A DNA stretch of 64,000 bases from Anniella stebbinsi (lineage: Eukaryota > Chordata > Lepidosauria > Squamata > Anniellidae): contig JARDYH010000002.1 of assembly GCA_029215795.1 (NCBI GenBank), forward strand, positions 10,719,001 through 10,783,000, read 5' to 3'. Positions 56,546 through 64,000 of this stretch are shown in pieces. The notes under the pieces are model-generated. The model was not told the DNA's origin and made no database searches. It worked only from the letters and a program-made list of their open reading frames with translations. A program made the translations under genes and the position numbers. Position 1 is the first letter of the stretch, and the number at the start of each line of letters is the position of its first letter.

Positions 56546-56839
56546 GGATTCCAGCACTCAGGGGAGCTGACTGTCTTTCCAAGTGAGCCAGACGCAGGCG
56601 TATGATCCAAAATAGGCAGGAGTGCAGAGCAGAAAACAAGGATCAAGGGGGCCGGAGGCAAGTATATAGTTAGACCCATGCAGAGATCCAAGGCAACAAT
56701 GGAGAACCAGAAGCAAATGTGCACTCTTGGGCAGGTCACAATCCTAGTACAGGAGCTTAAGTAGCAGATTCACACCAAAGACAAGTTGCTCAAACCAAGG
56801 AGCAAAACTCTATGGCTCAGGATTTATAGGGCTTGGTGG
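56546..56839. other. Host sequence around a solo LTR, no feature seen
   Basis: The phrase AGCTGACTG occurs both here (near 56567) and after the LTR (near 57373), so the LTR may have inserted into another repeat. I cannot name it. Confidence 0.25.
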
Positions 56840-57344
56840 TGTTGTGTTTCCCAACACCCCTTGCTTTATTGGGAGACAATAAAGAGGTCTGCCATGTAAT
56901 CCACAAAGCTTTATTCAGGCAATAAACATCTCTTCCCACCTGAAGGGACTCTATAGTTCTAGGAACTTTTCTCTAGGCAAGATTATGCAAACTAAGTGAG
57001 ACAATTGTCCTTTCAAGCAAAAGGGACAGTCCTTTTCCAGTACGCTTTAACTTCAGGGAGGCTGGTTCTGAAGAAGCCTTTGGCGAGAAGCTAACCGGGC
57101 TGACCTTCTCTCTCCTTCCTTTTGCTCCGCCCGCCTTTGTCTGCAGTGGATTCTCAGATCAGCTAGGCTTTCAGTGCCCTCTACGTCAGAAGAACACTGA
57201 TTCCCAGCTTGTGGGTTGTTTAAACCTTCAGAGATAAGGACTGACAAAAGTTCATTCCCAGCTGGTGAAGAGCCTGTGAGAGACACCTTTCCTATCTCTT
57301 CTGCGTCAGAATCTGACTCTGATTGAACAGGCTTAGTCACAACA
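56840..57344 (-). mobile_element. Solo LTR, 505 bp, with short open frame
   Basis: Ends TGTTGTG and CACAACA are exact inverse complements. GGTGG stands on both sides (56835-56839 and 57345-57349) as a 5-bp duplication. On the minus strand AATAAAGC-type polyadenylation signals lie near 56908 and 56870, so this is probably the coding orientation. A 95-codon Ser/Asp/Glu-rich open frame (57340-57053) starts five bases inside the LTR and ends in an Arg-rich stretch. I do not know whether it is a gene remnant. No internal region is present. Confidence 0.85.
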
Positions 57345-57486
57345 GGTGGGCAGGGATTGGACCTCGGAGTCAGCTGACTGTATGATCAGGCAGACTGGTA
57401 CTGCAGCCTAGATGGGGCACATAGGATATATTGCTCAGTCTACTGGGTTTGAAGTAGGGAGGTGTGAGAATTTGGTTTGTGTCCGC

Positions 57487-57533
<47 letters not shown>

Positions 57534-57561
57534 TAATAATAATAATAATAATAATAATAAA
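57487..57561. repeat. (AAT)n microsatellite
   Basis: About twenty-four AAT units with one break. On the minus strand they are the tail of the adjacent L2 element. Confidence 0.95.
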
Positions 57562-57895
57562 TTTCTAACCCGCCTCTCCCTCTGGATCGAGGTGGAGAGC
57601 ACCAATAAATATAAATACAAAGACCATAAAATAGATAAAACATTAAAACAAATAAAACTAATGCATTACTAAAAACATCTTAAAATTCAACTGGGTAGGC
57701 CTGCCGGAAGAGATCAGTCTTCACGGCTTTCTTAAATTCATGAAGACTGCTAATTTGTCGAATCTCCTCCGACCGGCCATTCCACAGTCTGGGAGCGGCA
57801 GAAGAGAAGGTCCTCTTCTGCGAGTCATGCAAACGTGTCCTGTTCATAAATCCAAATGCAACCAGGGGTGTCTTCCCCACCCCCTGAGAAATCTT
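57562..57895 (-). mobile_element. L2-type LINE with ORF2 C-terminus
   Basis: The minus strand reads RTFSSAAPRLWNGRSEEIRQ and then FKKAVKTDLFRQAYPVEF, the usual C-terminal end of L2 ORF2, followed by the 3' UTR (CGATCCAGAGGGAGAGGCGG). The region upstream is absent. Confidence 0.85.
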
Positions 57896-58580
57896 TACAA
57901 ATGCCCAAATTTCTGATTATGCTTGAAAAATGTGTTGATTTTTTAAAATGAACTATATAAAAATAATTTCACACTTTAGTCAATGAGGAAAAGTGTGGAT
58001 GTTTGAAAAATACACACAGAAATGCACAAATTTCCCATTTGAAATGCACACTTTCCCTGATTGAACAAGCCGAAAAACAGGTCAGAAACTAAAACAGAAG
58101 CAAGCCAAAATAAGGGATTTAAGGATTTTGAAAAACCCATTCTGTTTGTGTTTCACGGCTTGTCAGATGCCTATCGTTTGCTCATTTTTGGAATAGTTTT
58201 TTTTTCCGATTTCCCAAATTTGCACATGCAAAAATGCGCAAATCCCCCATCCCATTTTCGTGATTTAGCCTATGGGGAAAATGTGCATTTTGGGCAGTAT
58301 TTTATTTTATTATTTTATGTATCTGTCTATGACTAAATTTGCATAAAATTCCGGAAACCAAAAAAAAACCAATCCGCAAGACTGTTTGCACTCAAAAATG
58401 TGTTCATTAGGGAAAATAGCATACAAAATGCATGTTAGGGGAAATTATGTACAAAACTAAATGCACATTTTTCTGTGTCAAAAAAATATTCCAGACTGAA
58501 ATGGAAATTGGATAGAACAGAACGATAACTGAATACATGTGAAATTGACATGAACTCAAATCAGACTAATTTGTCCATTC
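57896..58580. repeat. AT-rich interspersed repeat (family D), longest copy
   Basis: Its central part (58130-58370) follows 23615-23910 phrase by phrase (TTTCCCAAATTTGCACATG, TAGCCTATGGGGAAAATG, AAATTTGCATAAAATTCC). The flanks carry AATGTGTTCATTAGGGAAAA-type text. Confidence 0.55.
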
Positions 58581-58799
58581 TTACTTTTAACCACAGTGGC
58601 TAAAACTATGCAATGGCCTCAATATTCAGCCACATTATGCAATAGCTGGGAATATTGTTTCTTTGATTATGAACGCTGGCTGGAGACAACAGTGTCTCTG
58701 AACATGTACAGGGTACTACGCTTACAATCTTACAAAAGTATGTTAGACCTGATCCATAAACAGGCATAGAAAGTCACTAAAACACACAGAGATGCTCAC

Positions 58800-59700
58800 A
58801 AAACTCCACAACTTTTTTTTTTCCCAAATGGAATTGACAGAACTGGTTTATTTGTTAAGTGCTAAGTTGTCTCCCAAACACAGTGACAGCGAATGACAAA
58901 AAAAAATACCCTGATTGCTGTTTTTTAAAAGTTATGGCTTACATCATTTTTTAGGCTTTCTTTCACATCACGCGGTCAATTAACGAAAATATACATCGAA
59001 GTAATAAAATTGCACAGTTGAGGAATTCAGCAAATGGTTAGTCAATGAAAATGAGATCATTAACAAATCAGTAAACAAAAGGGGTTCTGCTTTCACATAC
59101 CCCTATACCTAAGTGGAACCAGAAATATGAATAAGATTTCTTTTTAATTTACATTTCAAGTTAATAACAGAAGGACAAATCCACCCTCAAAAAAGGATGT
59201 TTATCTAATCCACATTGTGTCTTTTCCCCTTTACTTTTCCTCATTGTGAAGGCCTCTAATGAATACAAGAGTTTATATATATTGGATTAACACTTAAAAA
59301 ACACAGCTCCTACCGAACCACAGTATAATGTACAATAAACAAGGCCTAACGAGAACTAAAAAGTCACTGTCCTCTTCCCATTTTAGCAGCAAGGACCCTG
59401 TGTTGCTTCCAAAGAAATGAACCACAGTACAGGCAATCCAACTTTGAAGAAGCCATCTCCAAATCTAATGATCTGCACAACAGTCACGAGATGACTTCCA
59501 AAGCAATCAGAATTATGACCGTTGTTTTCGGGGACGGGGGGGTTCTGACTTTCAAATGTCGAAGCTGGATGGGGCATTGGGACAATGTTTCATACAATAA
59601 CGTCATGTCATAAACTAAGGCTAACAAAACTTGTCTTTTTGAAGGGGGAAGATTGAATTCTTACTAACCGCTAGCACCAAGTGACTGCAGCATGGTGGGT
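58800..59700 (-). other. Possible 3' UTR of an upstream minus-strand gene
   Basis: It is AT-rich and free of the window's repeats. On the minus strand an AATAAA (plus 58849-58854) is followed about 25 bases later by a run of A. In mammals ST8SIA5 lies upstream of LOXHD1 in the same orientation, so its 3' UTR could fall here. I found no ST8SIA5 coding exon, so this is conjecture. Confidence 0.2.
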
Positions 59701-60053
59701 TGGGGTTGGGAAGAATGATTCCTTCATTCCAAAAGACTCATGATGGCGAGCAGTTTGAGGGATCTGTGGCCAGACTTGAATCAAAAGGGCTCAGAAGGCT
59801 GCCTTCTAGAGACCCTACATGTGGAAGAAGTCACACAAGGAGGACAAGGAGTTTGCCAGATCCACAGCTGGAGAAGAGTCATATATTTGTATTTCCTTAT
59901 TACAATTATATCCTGCTTTTTCTCCAAGGAGTTCAAAGCAGCTTGCTCTCGTTCTCGTTTCTTACATTTCTATGCCGCCCAATAACCGAAGCTCTCTTGG
60001 TTTTCCCTTCGCCTTTTATCCTAACAACCCTGTGAAGTAGGACAAAGAGTGAC
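59701..60053. other. Intergenic sequence with L2-like and SINE pieces
   Basis: 59900-59990 has an antisense L2-like end (ATTTCTATGCCGCCCAATA). 60025-60053 (AACCCTGTGAAGTAGGAC) begins an antisense Sauria SINE that is continued after two insertions at about 60853-60955. Confidence 0.45.
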
Positions 60054-60552
60054 TGACCCAAGATTAACAGTTAGCAGTGAAGGCCCTATCTTAAACTCAA
60101 GAAGAAAAAGCAAAATAGATTTAAGGAAGCTTATAAGTAACTGAGAATAAAAAAATACAACTACAATAAAACAAACTTTAATGAAATAACTAGTCTAAAA
60201 TACAATGTGTAAAAAATGTTCATAATATTTTTGGATACTGCAACTATAAAATTATGCAAAACCAAAAACTTGATATCCAACATGTTGCATACACACATAG
60301 TGACGTTACTTTCACAACAGGCTTTTTCTAAAACAATTCTGTTGGGTATAGTGCTACTTATTGACCTAAAACAAATGCGTTTCGACCATTAAGGTCTTCG
60401 TCAGCGGGAACACATTTCTTTGACCATAATTAGCCCAATGTTACTAATGTTTTTTCCACTTTGTATTTTAGACTAGTTATTTTATTACAGTTTATTTTAC
60501 TGTAGTTATATCTTTATCCTCAATTACTTTAAGCTTCCTTGACCCAAGATTA
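60054..60552. mobile_element. Penelope-type foldback with hammerhead-like core (second locus)
   Basis: TGACCCAAGATTA occurs directly at 60054-60066 and 60540-60552. After a tail of about 56 bp, inverted arms lie at 60123-60220 and 60447-60540 (AAGGAAGCTTA to TAAGCTTCCTT). Between them on the minus strand, CTGACGA (60398-60404), a GACC/GGTC stem and GAAA (60380-60383) form a hammerhead-like core. Stem III and stem I are weak here. The layout equals that at 14195-14898, although the arm sequences differ. Confidence 0.7.
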
Positions 60553-60852
60553 GCGTGACCATATGGAAAGGAGGACAGGGCTCCTGTATCTTTAACAGTT
60601 GTATGAAAAGAGAATTTCAGCAGGTGTCATTTGTAGGCATGCAGCACCTGGTGAAATTCCCTCTTCATTCACAACAGCTAAAGCTGCAGGAGCCCTGCCC
60701 TCATTTGTATCTAGTCAAGCGGGCAGGGCTCCTGCAGCTTTAACTGTTGTGATGAAGAGGGAATTTCACCAGGTGCTGCATGCATACAAATGACACCGGC
60801 TGAAATTCCCTTTTCTATGCAGGAGCCCTGTCCTTTCCATATGGTCACCCTA
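60551..60852. mobile_element. Foldback DNA transposon (family A), dimer subtype 2
   Basis: Termini TAGCGTGACCATATGG and CCATATGGTCACCCTA bound about 302 bp. The centre TCTAGTCAAGCGGGCAGGG is the subtype 2 junction. The flanking octamers CCCAAGAT and CCCAATAA agree at 6 of 8. It begins within the direct repeat of the preceding foldback. Confidence 0.85.
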
Positions 60853-60869
60853 CCCAATAATAACACAGG

Positions 60870-60955
60870 GGATTTGGACCCAAATTGGGATTTGAACCTG
60901 GGTCTCCCCCAGCCCTAGTCTGAGACTTGAACCAGTACGCTGCAGCAGCTCTTTA
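60870..60955 (-). mobile_element. Sauria-type SINE, tRNA-derived part
   Basis: GGGATTTGAACCTGGGTCTC is an antisense B box, and AGTCTGAGACTTGAACCAGT an antisense A-box side. Together with 60025-60053 it appears to be one SINE split by two insertions. Confidence 0.6.
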
Positions 60956-62217
60956 AATCTCCCCCCACTGCAGAAGATAAGGAAGTCTCAGTTTCTGTTT
61001 CTTCCCTGCACCCTCCTGAACCTATCTTGCGGGGTGGCAGACCTGGAGCCCTGATCCATTGCAACTGGAGAGCGGGGGGGGGGGGGGGGAGAGATGACAA
61101 AGGTGGGGAGGGAACTGGAAGAAGACCTGGGTGCTGAGTCTGCTGCCATCAGGAGATTTAAAAATATACGGCTCTTCCCTCTGGCACTGTTCATACAGGA
61201 CTGAGAGAGTGGAAATTCAAGTTTTTTTGGGGGGGGGGGAAGGAATTCAATAGAGAATTCGCAAGGTTTTGAATTTACACATATACAAATCCAGGTTACC
61301 TCAAAGCCCCATTTGGAACAGCAGCCATTTATGGCCCCTTTGGCTGGTTGGGTACATTTCACAGTGACTGATACTCATAATAAATAAGAAATATCCATTA
61401 ACTTACACTGAGAATACGGATGGCTTTTCTACAGGGACCCAGAGGGCCCCTTTTTCACGGCCCAGCTGTCGCCCGGAGGTTGCCCACACCGTGTCACGGG
61501 CCTCAGCTGGGCCACGTGGACTGCACCCGTCCCCCTGCCCTGTATGGTCTGCTTGCACCAATGAACGTGGCGGCCCTACTGTGCGAAGCAACTCTCGGAT
61601 ATATCGAGAACACCGACGTCTTGGTTTGGTCATTTACACGCTTCCGATACCATGTGCTCTCAGAGTTGTCTGTGTTTTTCTCTAAGGCAAGGGTTTCAAA
61701 GTGTGTTCTGGGAAACTCCGGGAGCTTCTCGGGCGCTCCTTAAAGAGATCAACAACAGCATATGCGCTGCCCCGAATGAAATGCATGGCCCCGTCACCGC
61801 CAATTTCCCCCTTCCGCTGACCGTTGGATGTGTTCCAGGCTGCGCTTTCAGTCCACATGGGCTAATGGGAGAGACCAAACTGTGGGGACGGTGCGGGCAG
61901 CCTAGAACATCCCCAGGATCCTCTGCAACGCGAAACGGTTGCATATCACACACGGAGGGGTTCTATGGCAAAGCTGAAGTGGGAAGCGTTTCTCAAAGGC
62001 GTCAAGTCTGAAAAGCATTGTGCTATGAGGCGTCATCCACAGGGATGTTCCCCATGCTCAAGCCCCATTGAAGTGAATGAGACTAGTGCACTCAGGCACA
62101 GCTCCCATTCATTTCGATGGGACCAGCACAGGAAGACTACCCATTGGATTTTGCCCTGCATCTCTCAGTAAGGAGATGTTGCTATATTCCTAATAGCCCC
62201 CAAACTACGGATGGCAT
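60956..62217. other. Intergenic sequence, GC-richer, no gene recognised
   Basis: G runs lie near 61075-61090 and 61230. The 107-codon plus-strand frame (61420-61743) and its shadows carry no domain that I know. 61690-62020 has diverged, perhaps transposon-derived, text. Confidence 0.3.
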
Positions 62218-62404
62218 CATGCCTTACCTGGAGGAGTCATTGAATGAGGAAGAGGATGGGGCCAAGCTGCTCTTCTAATGGTTCCAGGGAAATTCTGTCA
62301 TCCGGAACCTCCAGCTCTCCACCTGGCTCCGGCTGGGGCCCCGTTGTACTGGCTCTCCCCCTCCTCTTCCTCATCCGATGAATCCTCCTCCAGGTAAGGC
62401 ATGA
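62218..62404. repeat. Foldback with two diverging splice-donor-like sequences
   Basis: ATGCCTTACCTGGAGGAG near 62219 is mirrored by CTCCTCCAGGTAAGGCAT near 62385, with arms of about 45 bp. Each arm reads CCTCCAG|GTAAGG outwards, a near-perfect splice donor after acidic codons. It is probably two halves of an inverted repeat element. Confidence 0.6.
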
Positions 62405-62556
62405 CAGATGGATTCAGATGACTTGTAAACCACAAATTCATGTGGACAGGGCCTGCATGTGGTAATCATCTCATCCCCCACCCCCATTGATAGCCATGGC
62501 TCTTAAGAGATTGAAAACATAATCTGGCCATCAGTCATTGTTGGGGGGGAAGGGGA

Positions 62557-62891
62557 ATCATAGAACAATAGAATTGTAGAGTTGGAAGGGGCCTATAAGG
62601 CCATCGAGTCCAACCCCCTGCTCAATGCAGGAATCCACCTTAAAGCACACCTGACAGATGGCTGTCCAGCTGCCTCTTGAAGGCCTCTAGTGTGGGACAG
62701 CCCACCACCTCCCTAGGTCATGGGTTCCATTGTCGTACTGCTCTAACAGTCAGGAAGTTTTTCCTGATGTCCAGCAGGAATCTAGCTTCCTGTAACTTGA
62801 GCCCATTATTCCACGTCCTGCACTCTGGGATGATCGAGAAGAGATCCTGGCCCTCCTCTGTGTGACAACCTTTCAAGTATTTGAAGAGTTG
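62557..62891 (-). mobile_element. CR1 LINE 3' end
   Basis: AATCATAGAACAATAGAATTG to GTGTGACAACCTTTCAAG is the antisense CR1 3' end, well preserved (about 335 bp). It is the same subfamily as 52256-52705. Confidence 0.88.
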
Positions 62892-64000
62892 TTACGCCCA
62901 GGAATTTGAGAGTGAAGTACAAGGCCGTATGGATCCAACCAATCAGCGCCTGTCGCGGAGCTTGAAGAACGCAAGCCAGAGCGCATCAGAAACCTCTGTG
63001 CACGTAGCTGTGCCCAAGACTGCACAGCCTTTGGGCTAAAACGGCATGCAGAATGAGGTTGCTCAATACCTTCCGCCCCTATTCCCCACACCCTGCGGGC
63101 CTTCAGAGACCCAGTGCACGAGGTGTTCCCACCGGAGCCCCTTTCCAAACCCGAGCTGTGCTTCGGCTCGATTGGAGCATGCCATGACCTTGTTATGAAG
63201 CAGGATCTAAGAGCTGCCGCACATTTTGCTTTTAGGAATTTGTGGAATGTCTTTGATCTTGAAATGTACTGTTATTGCGACATCGTTGTACTTTTGTTTT
63301 TTTTTGGTAACTGTATTCTATAGCCCCATAGAAAGGGTAGAAAAATGAACATGTGACCCAACATCTGCCTGGTGCCCAGGTACAGCTTGAGGGGCTTCCC
63401 ATCATGGAGAGAATGCCCTAAGTATGTGCACACATCTACTCCGTGCAGATACGGATGGGGAGTGGGGCCTGCCCCCCATCCCTATCCCAGTTACTACAGC
63501 CCTACACATCTGTGTAGTACTGTGACACACCTGCTGCTACCTCTTGTATTTGTTGGTCTTGACAGTGCCACAAAACTCTGGGGTTTTGGATGCAACCGTT
63601 GGACACTGCTGCCCTCTGGAATGTTGCCCAATCTTGGGTCATGTATGATCCCAACCTGCTTCCTCTCCAACTCCAACATCCCAATCCCAAGGCCTGCATT
63701 GTGACTCCAGGTTTTCTCCCTTCGCCGGCAACTGCCACCATCTTGCCTTTTCCTAGCTGGCAAGTAGGGCAAGGAGCGAGTAGCTTACAAGCCTCTACCA
63801 CCTTTTCCTTCCTCGCCTACCTTCCTGCACATCTGATCTTGACATGTACAAAATAATGGGTTTGCAATTACACAGGCGCCATATCCTTCTGGTGACCAGA
63901 TGCAAGGAGCAATCCCTTGGAGAGGGTCATCATCTCCTTCATGCCCTCTTGGGGAGCTGACCAGGGTAAGCTACCTGCCCGCTGTTGGATGGAGGTGCAC
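62892..64000. other. Intergenic sequence, no feature seen
   Basis: A T run lies near 63297. Plus- and minus-strand frames overlap and have no recognisable domain. The last 1.1 kb shows no clear repeat. Confidence 0.3.

Noticed and set aside
57053..57340. A host gene exon inside the LTR at 56840-57344
   Set aside because: The frame starts at the LTR boundary and shows no splice sites. It is better treated as part of the element.
61420..62011. Plus-strand open frames of 107 and 119 codons
   Set aside because: No recognisable domain, no splice context, and comparable open frames exist on the other strand.

Overview
The window is vertebrate nuclear DNA, most likely from a squamate reptile (lizard-like). 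CR1 and L2 LINE 3' ends, Sauria-type SINE pieces, a Penelope-like retroelement and many short foldback DNA transposons cover much of it, there are long microsatellites, and the one recognisable gene has an intron-rich vertebrate structure. Nothing looks bacterial, phage or plasmid. I assign the species group from repeat types only.

The gene is LOXHD1 (lipoxygenase homology domains 1, the stereociliary protein of inner-ear hair cells). Its 5' end lies on the minus strand in four exons with matching phases: exon 1 (19118-18662), exon 2 (12067-11953), exon 3 (6361-6281) and exon 4 (5326-5142). Together they give about 280 codons: a long Glu/Lys/Asp-rich N-terminal segment, then the first complete PLAT domain. 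The remaining PLAT domains must lie beyond position 1. Intron 3 ends in an (AAT)n microsatellite only about 12 bases from the exon 4 acceptor.

Regions: 1-5.1 kb is intron 4 with CR1 pieces and a hairpin cluster. 5.1-19.1 kb holds LOXHD1 exons 4 to 1 and introns full of foldback elements, a solo LTR and a Penelope-type foldback with a hammerhead-like core. 19.1-20.3 kb is the upstream flank: a purine-rich stretch, then GACA and GATA arrays. 20-64 kb is gene-poor and repeat-dense: a CR1 split by two later insertions (41.8-43.2 kb), a decayed Penelope-like element with reverse transcriptase and GIY-YIG domains (45.9-47.8 kb), a 987-bp GC-rich element with twin 190-bp palindromes (35.4-36.4 kb), a tandem-plus-inverted block (36.4-37.4 kb), a second solo LTR (56.8-57.3 kb) and a second hammerhead-bearing foldback (60.05-60.55 kb).

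The mobile-element biology is the most interesting part. One 320-bp family looks like an inverted dimer of a 160-bp unit, with exact 8-bp target duplications at several sites (hAT-like). Another family has 3-bp duplications (Harbinger-like). Two separate loci share the layout direct repeat - short tail - arm - hammerhead-like core - inverted arm - direct repeat. All calls were made by eye, without database searches.
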